Assembly: GCA_011009095.1 (NCBI GenBank)
Contig: VTPC01008418.1
Span: 1 to 64,000, forward strand
Reading direction: 5' to 3'
DNA length: 64,000 nt
From: Ignelater luminosus
Lineage: Eukaryota > Arthropoda > Insecta > Coleoptera > Elateridae
Position 1 is the first letter of the stretch. The number at the start of each line of letters is the position of its first letter. Shown piece after piece: positions 46,191-58,532 of this stretch. Below the pieces are notes generated by a model. It saw only the letters and a program-made list of their open reading frames with translations. It had not been told where the DNA came from and searched no databases. The position numbers and the translations under genes were made by a program.

Positions 46191-46970
46191 TAAGATTTAG
46201 TGCTCTAAACATTTCTTCTTCTCTATTTAGCAATACTGTTATTTTACTGTTTAAGCATTTTGATCAAGTCCCTCCAAGCTTGCAAACATCAAATCTTTAT
46301 TTGTTGTTGGTATATTCTCTAGCGTTAGCTCTGATGAAATTCCAACTTGTTGTGCAAGATGTGAGGATTACATTTTTGATTCTAATAGATTATAATCAAC
46401 TTTAGGAGGCACTGATTCTTCTTTATTTGTTAAAATTCTGTGCCCAGTTATGGTAAAACCATCGAGTGCGACAGGACTAAATATCAAAAAACATTTTCAA
46501 AGTTTGTCTGATGTACTTGTTTCATCCGAGCAGACTTGGTCCACGGTGTCCAGCTCTTGCTGGCATTAAGTGTTTCACACATGTTTGATTCCATTGATTG
46601 TTAACCACCTTGTGGTAACAGACCAAACCATCAACTTTATTTATAATACTACTCCTAATAGTTTGTTTAGCCAAACTAAAATGTCCTTTTGTTCAATTCT
46701 TTACAAACCTCTCCAATTTGAAGGTATTTGGCTAATTCACCACAAGCATGCGATTATGAAGTTTTCATTTCTTATTGATGAATCAGGTGCAACAACCAGA
46801 AGCTCCACTTTGATTTTGGTGAAATCGGGTTTTGGTTGTATACAATGCGGAAAGAATTGCCCAAACTTTTGGTATAAGAATCTGGTAGTTTCGACTAAAC
46901 ATACCTTTGGTATTCATTATTTTAGAGCCCTCTCTTGGTTTTTCCATTGACTTTCTAACATCTTCTGGAT
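46190..46970 (-). other. Decayed coding-like stretch, unassigned
   Basis: The minus strand contains short readable segments in changing frames: YPEDVRKSMEKPREGSK near 46,950, NELAKYLQIGEVCKELNK near 46,720, and SPVALDGFTITGHRILT near 46,465. The first two vaguely resemble the N-terminal region of pogo-type transposases, but the match is too weak to name. The plus-strand frame 46,570-46,950 (126 codons) over the same DNA has no motif and is probably its shadow. Confidence 0.2.
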
Positions 46971-48000
46971 AGTATCACAATTAATTAATTAAAGACGTAT
47001 GTTTACTCAGACTATTTTATCTGTCAACTACCACATGTATATTCTGCATCCTTTGTGTTCTTTAAATTTACAAAGATAAACGTGTAAAAATTTCTAGTTT
47101 AGACACGATTATTCAAACTGTAAATTTTAAATTATTGTAGTAACTATATTATCTGTTAATCACGCACAAAAGGATTGACAGACTATAAATAAAACAAACT
47201 ACATAAAAGATTCAGTATGCATGGCTTCGAATAAGATGAATGTGTCAAATATGTATAAATAAACTTTCCAATCTACATAAAAGGTTTTGCATACAAACAT
47301 AACGAAATTAATGTCTGGCGCAAAACTAATTTGAAGTTTGATTGGAAAAATTACGTGTGCATGCAAAACTAGTTTGATTTTATTTGGCAATAAAAACCAG
47401 TGCAGCGTGCATGCTAAAAATTCTAGTTTTTTTCGGCGTTTTTTAACTTTTATGTAAAAATTTCATTCTGCCTGTAATATGCATGATAATCTAATGTGAG
47501 AAAATTATTGATAAAATCTAAAATGAATTCTAGTTTGAACTGATCTTGTGTGTCATTATATTTAGCTTTCGTTCATTTCTAAACGTTTATAGACAAAATG
47601 TAATTCTTGCCCTTAGAAGAAATTTAAATATAAAGACATTAGTGTAAATGTTAAGATGTCATTATTAGTATTGGCCTAACAGAAAGTTAAGGGTTTTATA
47701 TGAAAGAGACATTACACAATGTAAAGTATCGGCTACAGAATACTAGATATAAAAATAATAAAACAAAATGAACTTTTCTAGTACAAATGGCATAGTAGTG
47801 ATTCACTGTGCACAGTCCAAAAAAGATTAAGGAGCATTCCCTGTTTCTTTAACTTAAGCTCCCAATCGTCACTACTCTTCTGTGAATTTCATTTAAGCCC
47901 TAAATTCTCCATTACTCGTAACCCTAAATCCTACCTACCCCTCCCAATACCTTACAAATTCAAATTCCATAATTCATTCTTGAGAGAACTACTTTTAGTA
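46971..48000. other. AT-rich stretch with a three-copy degenerate repeat
   Basis: At 47,310-47,440 a short unit containing GCAAAACTA(A/G)TTTGA or a relative, often next to TGCATG, recurs about three times. The rest shows no gene or element end. Confidence 0.3.
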
Positions 48001-48009
48001 TGCTTAAAA

Positions 48010-48620
48010 AATGATTCATGTTTTCTCATAGCAAAACCCGAGACTCATTAGTTCTGTGATGACATTTTTTACATACTCCTGAATCATGACATTACTTTTT
48101 ACACGACCATCGTCATTGCATCTAAAACATTGAGCTACACCATGTTTGGTTCTATATCCTAGCTTTTAGTAAGTCCAGATTGGCTGATCTGGAATCTAAT
48201 ATTTTCCTAATGTGTCCGGTTTACCTTCAAATACCCAATTCTTCTTATTGGAAATCTGCCCTTCTTAGTTCTTGTTAATTTCAAATTCTGTTGATTTGTG
48301 GAATGACTTTAAATTACTACCTCAAACTGTTTATCATTGCAAAAGGGTGTTGCAGTTGTTTTCGCGAAAATTCGCTCGCTATTTGAGTTCGCTATTGCGT
48401 TTACTTTGACGATGTTTTGTCACTCTTTTGATTTCTATTATATTATTTCTCGTTTGTTCCAACATATTCAGTCTTCGTTCTAGCTGTTTTCTAATTGCCT
48501 GTCTTCCTCAGGTTGTCTTTCTTCTTGTCTCCTTACGTATCTCGCAACATTAATACTTAATTTTCTCCGTATCAACTGCTTTTACCCCCTCAAACCCCAT
48601 ATGTTTTTGTATTTATATTA
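48010..48620 (-). mobile_element. Retroelement gag/ORF1-like fossil
   Basis: On the minus strand a stretch around 48,030-48,140 carries Cys/His-rich sequence with the layout of a nucleic-acid-binding zinc knuckle, as found in gag of BEL/Pao-like LTR elements and in ORF1 of Jockey-type LINEs. A charged, helix-like region lies upstream at about 48,400-48,560. The element is old and broken. No LTRs, protease, polymerase or integrase could be tied to it, so the family remains open. Confidence 0.35.
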
Positions 48621-51600
48621 CGTATTAGTTTCAATATTTGCCTACGTTATTCAGCTTGGTATACCATAAATCCAGGTCACCATGTAGTTTCCTTCAAGTA
48701 GTGAGTTAAATTCCTTCCTTCGCTAATCTTGCTTATGTTAGATACATTTTTTTAAGTCACACAACACAACGTCTTTTGATAGCATGCCGGATACAAAAAA
48801 TCTTTGCGTCCGTAAAGAACTTTCAAAGGGCATTCGTCTTCCACCCGCACACTAAGGTGCACCACTATCCCATTTACAATAAGAGGCTTGTCTTAAGCCT
48901 CGGTTAAAACTGTATAATCAAATTTATTCCATGTGACCTGCTAAAGTTCCAAGCTTAAACTCTAATACACTATACAAACGCTAGGCAGAAAGTTTTGGCT
49001 TTTTGCCCATTATCGCTCAAGTAAAGTCAGTGGAAATCATTACCTATAATTATTACAAAGACTTGTATGCCAAGATCTTGGAATTTAAGCTCTCAGTGTT
49101 ACAACAATTTAGCCTTGAATGGTTATCTACAAAGACAAAAAATTAGTTGAAGGTATGAAAAATGTTCATTTCAGAGAGTTACAGGATTTCTTGATTTTCC
49201 TTTACGCTTTTATCTTTTAACTAGAGTCCAATGAAAGATTTTTAATAGTTAATACTTTAAAACAACAAGGATTTACTTAAATAAGTAGTCTTACATAAAC
49301 TTTAACAAAAGAGTCTAAGTAAGTTTATATACTTTTAATAGATAAACCACTGCAAACAACGATGTGGTTTACATCATGAGCCTACCAAAAGCAAAACGTT
49401 CCGACGAGAAACGAAAGAACTTTTTCAATAAACAAACGAGTTAAAGAAAAGTGAAGCTAATAACACAATAACTTGAGTTATTTTATAAACATTGGAGTAT
49501 GAAGGGGCGGCTATGACCTTCGGCACGTTATTACATGTAAATACTGGCTGAAAATGTAACATTAGTGTCCTACATAACAGTTTAGCAGCTGCATTAGGTT
49601 TAATTCTGTAAAATTGTTTACCGAAAAGAAAACAAACTAAAAAATAATTTAATAATATGCAAAAAATGAATTTTAAAGAAAATATTGAGTATACTGGGTT
49701 ACTTTACATTTTTGTTTTTGACCTGGAAATAAAATAAAATATGAGAAGTGAAAAGGATTTTATTTCATTACGAGAAAGTTTTGCTAAAGTGCAACCTATA
49801 TTTTATTTTTAAAAAATATTAGTTAAGCCTTGCAAGGACTTTCAAAATAATTTCAGCTACCCGCATTAAAAACTGTGAAATATTGTAGTTACTGTTGGAA
49901 CTAAATTGCTAATTTGTAGTGATATCACTTTTTTAACGTAGAACGTAGAGTATGAGAAGCAGTTTATTCGGGCTGCTAAAATTAAGTGATAGGCACGCAG
50001 GTGTTTTAAGCCAGATAATAAACAATTTAGTTGTAGACACAAATATGCTTGAATAATGTCTAAAAATTATTATTAAATTTCTTCATATCATTTTGAATAG
50101 CACTGAAGTTATTAAAAATAAAACTTTTCCATGCGATTCTTGAACGGTTCTCGTTATCCAATAAAGCGCTGTTGTGTAAATTTAATTATAAGAATTTAAT
50201 TAGAATTTTCCGGAGTTTTCTTTCTGAACAAATTTAAATTTAACGACCTACATTAGGGTTGCTTAGAACAGTTTTCAGCGTCCGTTAGCAACATATCACA
50301 AGTTACCCCTGATATTGATAGATAATACATAATAATACCATTCCAAGGCCGGGACGTATAAATTATGTAACAGGTGTGTTCCGATCGATCGGTTTAGATG
50401 CAATAAAAAATTTCATGCGACCTTTGAACTTCCTAATTATGTTAGCCGATAGTACAGACAAAGTTTAAGGAAAACTTCCCAAGTTAATGCCCTCACATAC
50501 TGCTGACATTTTCGAGTCGTTAAGGTATGATTATTTGATCAGATTAATATGAGCAGCAGAAAAAGTTAAACAACTGTTGCATGTTTCCGGGTAAATTAAA
50601 ATTTTATTTCTTTAGTTTTTTTACAGTTAAATTTTTTTAGCTCTAACGCTTTTGAACACCGCTAATAGTATGGATAATATTGAATTAACAAAACCTGGAA
50701 GCAACAGCTTGTCAACTATTTTTTAAAACTTGCTGTAACAATATAAAGCTAAGATCGGTAACAAAGTTATACAATAAACTATATAATTCATCAAATTAAC
50801 CCATTGCTCTTAATCGGTTGCCTTCGGTGTAGGTAAGGAGCGATATAGATATCAACACTGATAAAAAACGTTTTAGTTAGATTAACAATAACACACACAT
50901 TTATTAAAATACAAAGATATCAACTATCTCAGTAAGTATCTTACAAACAAATCTAAATTAATTTGATGTAATTCAAGTATGCTGAATAAATACAAACAAG
51001 AGACAATTAATAACAGATATTTCAGCTACAGTATCAGTTTACCAAGAAGATTAATAATTTAATTCAAAGTTTATCAGTTTTAACCCCAATCGTTCCATTA
51101 CATAAGGTCAAGAAGAAATCTATTCCAAAAAGTTACACAGCTCAGCTAAAACCAAAATTTTAAAATGTTGTCTAAGTCAAAACGAAGTGAGCACATGGCG
51201 AGATGTAAGCGCTTTCCGTAGTTTAACAGCACAAAATGTTAATATAAACGTTATGGTTACTGGCATATTATGTTGGTAATTTAAAAGAAATCCCTGTTAA
51301 ACGCTGGGTTTGTCTGAGACGGCAATTGTCCGAGAAACTAAATTGTTATTTCAACGTTAAAGAACACAAAACGTGTGAAATTAAACTTTTTACCGTCAGT
51401 GTTAGAATAAATACCAAAAACAGGTTATCTTTGTAGATGAAAAGAGAGAGACTGGATTGACCTACTAATAGACACTACTGTCCAGACTTTCGCAAAAACT
51501 GCTAGTTTTTAAAATGTCGCTTTGAAACCTCAACCCTTAGACATCGACTCGTAGAGATGAGTACAGTTAAGGTTGTAACGGTCTTTTGTAGTCACCCTTC

Positions 51601-53580
51601 CGTTACATGATAAACCTCGCGGTATTTCACCACCCCGCATTTGTGAAACACCGCGCATATACAAAATTTCCTTTTACAGCTTATTTTTCCTGTTATGAAA
51701 AACTTATTCAGATTTATTACGTTGCTTCGTTAAAACGGGTTAAGCTCTAGAACTTTGGGTTAGCAGGTTAGAGATCTACAGTTTCTCTTGTTGTGAGATA
51801 CTTTGTTTTTTATCCGTTTGATAAATATAATTATTTCACGCTTAGCCAAGCAGATCCTCGTTTTATTAATGATAAAACATAATAAATTATTATGTTCTCA
51901 TGGACCCTGCTATTCATTGTTTTGTATTTAAACCCTAACCTGGATTCTTCTGTATAAAATTAGTTAATTTCTTCTTTCGCTGAGTGTGATAAATTACGGA
52001 CCGGTTGACAATTTCTGAATTCTGGGGGAACGCGGAGAGCCTTGTCTCCAGTTTTTTTTGGTTAGATTCCAGAAGGTTTAATTCTGGTAATACTTATTAT
52101 ACAAGAATTCTTTGCGTGAGTTCCATGAAAATTTTTTGGTAACCAGAAGTACCGTAGTTCGTATTATCAATGATTGTTGGAATTGGATTCGTTTCCACAT
52201 CTTGTTTGTTAAACCAGAAAAGGTTAGGCCCAAAGGTGCTTAATCTAGAAGATTTCGTACTCAAATTACATAGTAAAATAATAGAACAACTTTTTTGACT
52301 CCAAACTTTAGAAATTTCTTTGTAATTCAGTAACCAAAAGTCCACTTACCTTTTTTTAACATTCGATTAATTATACAATGTTTTTTTTAATTCAATCCTT
52401 CAAAATTAAGTTAGGTAATCAGTATTTTTTTTATGATTTCTTACCGTTTGTAATTATTACATTTAATTATCATTCTATACTCTGATTTGACTTTACTCCA
52501 CCTAAACGTAATTCTATTTAAAGAGTTTGTCTTTTTAGAACGTTTTTGATTATTTATTTTCTTCGGATTTTTCTTGAGGTTACTCTTTAACTTTATTTTA
52601 TAGGATTATTTTGACAGTCTGCAGCTTCCTATCGGAACCCGTTTTCGAAAACGTATGGTAAGATCTTTTACTTCAATGATTATCCGAAACTCGCCTTGTT
52701 TATCATTTGACTTTACATATTTTTTTTACTTTTTAACTTAATTTAACTTACACTCGGATTAATTACAAATCTGTATTCCGAAATTTTTTAAATTAATTAA
52801 TAAAGTTTTCAGAAATTTCTATAAATCTTTAAATTCTTTTATTTTCCTTGAATCTTTTAATACGTAGCTTTTGAACGGATTTTGATTAACAGCAAGTATA
52901 CCATAAGATAACAACTGTGTGCAAGTTTTCTAGCTCAACTTTGGATTTATATCGTGTCACTATTCAATTTTTCTTTGAATTAAATTTTGTATTCCATTTA
53001 ACCTTCTTGTAGTTTCAAAATTTGAGATTTAATTAACGACATGAGTTATGAATTATTAAACTACTTGCAATTTTGGGTTTAATATTGTGTTATTAGACGT
53101 TGTTAATATCTTTTTATTAGTTAAGGCTTAATAACTTTGTTATTTTATAATTAATGATTCTTATTGTTATAAATTTCAATTTAGATTTTGATTACTAGTT
53201 TCATATTAGTAAAAAAAAATCTGCTCAATTGAATTTTTTTGTTAAAGAGTTTTAATTACATAAATTTTATTTATTACCAATATATTAGTGGTTAAATCTA
53301 ATTACTTGTGTTTTATTATGAGTATAATTTGCACTTTCCCACACCTAAAAGCTACCAACTTGAGTTCAGCTGGCCTAGGACCAAGCGTTCCTAGTTTTCG
53401 TTCATGTTAATACTGTAACGCAAGCTTTTACGTTAGAAGGTAAATACCGTCTCTAAAACAACTATGCTATTAATTTAGCAAAAGATTGGACGAACAATAA
53501 ATAGATTGGTCATAGGCTTTGATTTGTTCAATGCGTTGATAAAGAACAATCTAATGAGTTAAAATAAATCATGTAAGAGT
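48621..53580. other. Long AT-rich stretch with one strong hairpin
   Basis: No gene recognised. A 13-bp stem with one mismatch (GCGGTATTTCAC / GTGAAACACCGC) lies at 51,618-51,655 with a C-rich loop. A CGATCGATCG string lies at about 50,384. The frame 52,097-52,345 has no motif. Confidence 0.4.
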
Positions 53581-53610
53581 GGTGGGTTGTATCCCTATAT
53601 ATCAAGAATT

Positions 53611-53940
53611 ATGGCAAAGTTCTTGTATATCATAATTTTTTTTGTTACAAAATCAAGAAGCGGTATGATTGAGTTCAATCTAAAGCATATGATTAAGAGC
53701 CAAAAAGACCAACCAACTGTAAATGATGATTATACCATTTTTACCGGTTTAATTGGGCACAAAGACTCCCTTAAAAGAGGTAAGTGGCAAACCTCGACTG
53801 CTCGGCTGGGCTACGGATCTTTGCTGTACAGAAACCTCCCAACGTACACACGTGTGTGGATAACCAAGGACCAACGTGATCGTTATCGTGTCAATTTAGT
53901 TTTCAACTTAGACTGGAAAGTATGTCAGTATATCGTTTAA
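53611..53940 (+). CDS. Hypothetical 109-residue protein, possibly secreted
   Basis: The frame is open from about 53,587 and the first ATG is at 53,611. The N-terminus AKFLYIIIFFVTKSRSG looks like a signal peptide or signal anchor. The rest is hydrophilic and mixed (FTGLIGHKDSLKRGK, YRNLPTYTRVWITKD, YRVNLVFNLDW), with codon composition less AT-skewed than the flanks. No family is recognised. A strong splice-donor match GAG|GTAAGT at 53,778-53,785 lies inside the frame, so the true exon could end there. Together with the 22.5-kb frame it is one of the better candidates for host coding sequence, but still weak. Confidence 0.3.
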   Translation: MAKFLYIIIFFVTKSRSGMIEFNLKHMIKSQKDQPTVNDDYTIFTGLIGHKDSLKRGKWQTSTARLGYGSLLYRNLPTYTRVWITKDQRDRYRVNLVFNLDWKVCQYIV

Positions 53941-53944
53941 CTAA

Positions 53945-56000
53945 CGTTATCTTATGGTTGACAAAGTCACGTTAAATATTGTACTAAAATATAACGTGAT
54001 TAGTTTGACCAGACTCGTTGATTCTCCTACATTAACGTGTTTTCGACGTTAAATTCTTGTCCTTGTGCAGGTTGGGCTAAAATAATCCTTTTCCTTTGAC
54101 TAGACGCATATGTAGGGAGTGTGATTTTTAAGTACGAACTAAGACTTAGGAGAGAAAGGTCTAAGGCTCAACAAGTCCAAGAGGTAAAACCAAGTATTTA
54201 TTAACTCAATTGCAATATTATTATTCATGATCTTACTTGTGAACCATCGCGTGTGCTCCATGGATATCTTGTAATCGCTTTGGGTGTAACTTAATACGAA
54301 CCACTTAATCATTCAAGGTAAACAAACTAGCTTTAAAAGTAATAAACATTACATTTGCAACGTTGTCAAAGTAACTATAACTATTAGATTATACTAAAAT
54401 TTACATTACAGCAGTGTGTTAACATAAAGCTAAAACTAACACGATGTTATATCTTAGGCAGTTCGATGTTAACTGCTGTATCACCCTTCTGGCGTTTAAA
54501 TGAAATTGAACCTACAAGGTTACAGTTGCATTTATACTTGCTGGACTTATATCACATTCCTACTCCAAAGGCAGCACACTATTTTTTCCACTAACACCAC
54601 TGAAGTAAATATCATAGATATAATTTAGATGTCGCTTATCTACTTCTTTGAATGAGCGTTGCATAAAAATTTTAAATCCTATTACATTACGTTGTTAAAT
54701 AACAAGGTTATTATATGTAACTAAATTAAAGACTAGTACTGAGTTGTTTATAAAGGCATAAAATTGTTTTATCAACTTCTTTTTGGTCAGTCCTTGCTAA
54801 ACGATATACAACTTCTTCGTTGTCTATTAGTACCTTACAAGTAACTTTTATGTAAACTATATTGCTGCTATAACCAAGAATAAGTTTATAGTAGAGGGTA
54901 ATGTCATCTATATGATTATTGGTTGCCGTTGTTGCTATATACGTACAGAAAATGTTTGAAAGTTAGTATCAGTAGTTAAAAGTAACAGACATTTTTAAAA
55001 ATTTATAAAGTTTGAAATTAGAACCTGATCACGTCTTTAGCGGAGACGGTATATCTCAAGGGTATCCAGACTCTTCTTTTAAAGAATACAAAATCGGTTT
55101 TATAGATTTTACATTCCCAACTGAAATTATTTTTGAAGTTGGTTACAGAATTTATATTTGCACTAATTAGAACGGGGAAAATATTCGTAATATGCTTTTT
55201 GTTCCTATACAAACTTCTGTGGTCACAAGTTAATTTACGTAACATTTCCCCGATGAATTGTGGAACAAACCTTTTTTGTATTGTTGTATACGTTTAGACA
55301 ATCGCTTTGTAAATAGGAAAGCTAGCCCCATTTGATTCCCTTTAGAGATACTACCCAGCACAATATAGCGCAACTCACAGCATAACTGCGCCAAGTTTAA
55401 CTACGAATATAATTAGCTACATTAATGGTAATTAACCACAATTTTAGTTACATTTAAATTATTAAGATTAAAGCAGTTCCGCAATTTTATCATAACATTT
55501 TGAACTCCTCCCATAGGTGAACATTTCAGAAATCTCAAATTTATATCTTTTAAAGTTTGCAAGGAATGACAAATGATAGGTTATGATTACGTATAAAAAT
55601 GTCTTCTTTGAGCTTTGATCAATGTTAAATTTATTCAAGAATCAGCTAAGGTTGAAAGATTTAAGTATGAAAAATAGTTCTTTTAATTTCGTTTCCAATA
55701 TGAAATTTATGATTAAAATAGGCCTTTACGGATACATTCTGCATTTTTAACATCAATAACGATTTATAAAAAAGTGAATTTATTGGAATACTGTTAATTT
55801 ATAACTTAACTCTTTTCATAATCTGCAAGTTATGATAGAACTCGGCTGCTTTCAATAAGAACCAATTTTTAGAAAGACTAATATATTCCCAAACTGAATA
55901 TAATCCTTCAGTTCTTAACAGAAACTAACAAGGTCTTGATTCTATATGGTTATATTATAAGTCCTACATTTAACATGCAAATACGGAAGACAAGCATTAA
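53945..56000. other. AT-rich stretch without recognised gene
   Basis: No gene or element end seen. The minus frame 55,018-55,245 has no known motif. Confidence 0.4.
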
Positions 56001-56014
56001 AGGTCCAGTAGATT

Positions 56015-56105
56015 AAGCAGGCACAGGATTCACATTTTCGGACCCGCGCGATTCAACCGCTGAAGCCAAAGCCAACCACACTGAACTACCGCTCTCTCCA
56101 TTCAA
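56015..56105 (-). repeat. Possible tRNA-derived SINE head or tRNA pseudogene
   Basis: On the minus strand, GCGGTAGTTCAGTGTGG resembles an A-box with its D-arm (TAGTTCAGTNNGG). CGGTTGAATCGC and GGGTCCGAAA downstream resemble degraded B-box or T-arm sequence. The GC content stands out against the flanks. A complete cloverleaf cannot be built, so it is at best a decayed copy. Confidence 0.3.
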
Positions 56106-57118
56106 ACTTAAATATTTATCAGCCCTTCGAGCATACTAAGAGCATTTAATATATTTAAGAAACGGGCCTACAGCATCGAAGTTGATATCAAAGAAACTTT
56201 TATAATATTCTTTGTGCCAGATATGGCGGTAGCGCTGTCTTTTCGAACAACAGTTTTTTTTTATTTCTTTCTTTCCGATATGTTTGATGTTTTATAATAG
56301 ATATGTATGCTATATGTTCAGTGCTCAGGCACCTTATAGTAGCTGTATATTATTGTTTTTTTTTAAATCTTAGAGTTAAAGTAACAATTCTTTTCTTTTT
56401 GTGATAATAATTATTCTGCAGAATGAATAGAATTAAAATTGATTTCTGCTAAAGTATTCTCCGAGTCTTCTCCATTTTCCTAATAGGTTAGGAGAATGCG
56501 CAATTTAAAATTGAAAAATCCAAAAATGCTCTGACTTAAGAATGAATGGCTCAATTTTGAAAATTTGATACATAATAAATCTTCAACAATTATCCTAATC
56601 GACAACACTTAGAGATGATAATGCAGACAATATTAAGATCGAAACATTTAAATCTTCTCTATCATGCATTATTCTTGCTCAAAAGAAGATTGCAGATCAG
56701 TATCTAAAGAAGATCAATTGCAATAATTATCTCTGATGAAAGACAGTGTCAAAATTGTCTAAAAATTCTGAAGTAGAATGAAACCACTAAAAGCGAAATT
56801 CAATCAATTTAGTTTAATTTTTTATGGCTTACCATTCTTCTTTTGCAAAATTTAAAATAAATCTTTTTAGTCTATATGCTTGAGGCAGCACATTCATAAA
56901 AACATAAATTTTTTCATAATAAATAATACGTCATTCCTTGTCTTTTGTTTTTACATTTTTGTAATATATTCTCAAAGACCGAATTGTACCATGTGTCCTC
57001 TGAGGATATTTTCATGGTTGGGGTGCCTAGATACCTTCAATCTAAAAATTGATCTTAGGAAGACGAAGAATAGGAGCAACGGAAAAGCTGAACCGGCTGA
57101 AGCCAAGCACAGGTCGAA
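56106..57118. other. AT-rich stretch without recognised gene
   Basis: I see no gene or repeat end. The frame 56,880-57,122 has no motif. Confidence 0.4.
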
Positions 57119-57122
57119 TTAA

Positions 57123-57368
57123 GTACTACACGCAAAAAATGTTTTGTTGGTGCTACAGAAAATTTAGTGAGATTTTGGACAGCAAATATTTTTTTGCTGT
57201 AGCAACAAATTAATCTGTTCTTAACTCTAAAATAAATTAGAAGTTTGTTGTATCTACCAAAGTGCTGTAGTGGCAAGAGCAGAAAATTATACTGTGTGAC
57301 AAAATTATTTACTGTCCAAAATTCCATTAAATTTTTTGTAGCACCAAAAAAACAATTTCCTGTGTATC
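57123..57368. mobile_element. TTAA-flanked palindromic MITE, 246 bp
   Basis: The left arm has TACACGCAAAAAATG, then TTGGTGCTACAGAAAATTTA, then TTTTGGACAG. The right arm inverted has TACACAGGAAATTG, TTGGTGCTACAAAAAATTTA and TTTTGGACAG. TTAA lies on both sides (57,119-57,122 and 57,369-57,372), the target site of piggyBac-type transposases. No coding capacity. The family assignment rests on the TTAA pair and is tentative; the inverted-repeat structure itself is clear. Confidence 0.7.
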
Positions 57369-57372
57369 TTAA

Positions 57373-58532
57373 GTTCAATGTAGAGTTGAATGTGGCATGC
57401 TCACTGAGATATTCAGTTTAATATTGTTTCTCCCAAGTTATTACGGACTTAGCTAAGGTATGAACCTTAAGCACATTAGTAGTAGTAGATTCGACTAGAA
57501 TATATGGTAGCTCTGTCGAGTTTGATGCAGTTTTGCAATTTTCTGCACGGTTAACGATTTTAAATGTATATCTACACAAGTTTCTACGGATCTCATTGCC
57601 TCTTAATCATTATTGCCTTTATCTCTTTAAGATTCTAATTCTTGACTGAAAAAGAGCATTTGAATTTTTAAAGCGGTCTATCTTCAGATGAAAAAATGAA
57701 ACTTTTCTTTGTTTTACAAATTTTTAGAAATTGAAATTTATTTATTTACAATTTAGTTTTTCGTTTTCTCAAGCATTACTCTAGTGTGTTTGTATAAAGT
57801 ATTCACTTTTATGCTACGTTTTCGTGTTTTTTTCATTTATATAAATCTTTTGTAGTCAATCTTTCCTGCAATATTGCAAAAGTATTAAGACTTTTCCAAA
57901 CCCTATAGTTTTTGGCCATTCTGGTTTATTATAATAGCTTCTTTACTTTCATTAGAAATTAATGATTTGTAGTAGGTCTCAATGATCATACCGCTAAGCA
58001 AGTAAAGCCTGTTAGTGTCCTTTTAAAATTCGTATCTGTTTCAAATACGATTTTAGCCCAAAACATACACAACTAATGGTAAATTAATTTTCAGAAAAAA
58101 TAATAATGAATATACATACAGAAAAATGAAGTCTTGTGTAGAATTCAAACCTGTATCTCCGATAATCCGGATTATCGAGATGTGGTTTTTCTGAATGTGT
58201 ATCTACAAGTATTATTAATGTACTTAAAGATTAATTACACCTGCTAAGTAAATCAACGAGATGGGTAGGTCTAAACGACTGAAAAAACAGTATACAATAC
58301 GAGCAAATAAATTTAGCCCAAGTGCCCGAATAGATATTTGGTCAATTAATGTCAGTATTAAAATGCTCTAATCGTTGGTGGTGTCCGTACCGCTACTGAC
58401 CTATGAAGTGGTTGTGCTTCTTAGGGCGCCACAATTAAAAATAAAAGAAAAAGCATTCACTCTTCTAAACGTTGAAAGCTTTCTTTAAAAAGTCTGACTT
58501 ATACTGACACTGAAAGCACTTGGTCATCTTTC
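57373..58532. other. AT-rich stretch with a perfect palindrome
   Basis: No gene recognised. GATAATCCGGATTATC at 58,161-58,176 is a perfect 16-bp palindrome, extended by TCTC/GAGA on either side. Such sequence occurs both as paired homeodomain sites (TAATCC inverted) and near the ends of pogo-type transposons. Confidence 0.4.

Noticed and set aside
46570-46950. 126-codon plus-strand frame as a gene
   Set aside because: Minus strand of the same DNA has more protein-like segments; the plus frame shows no domain and a hydrophobic AT-driven composition.
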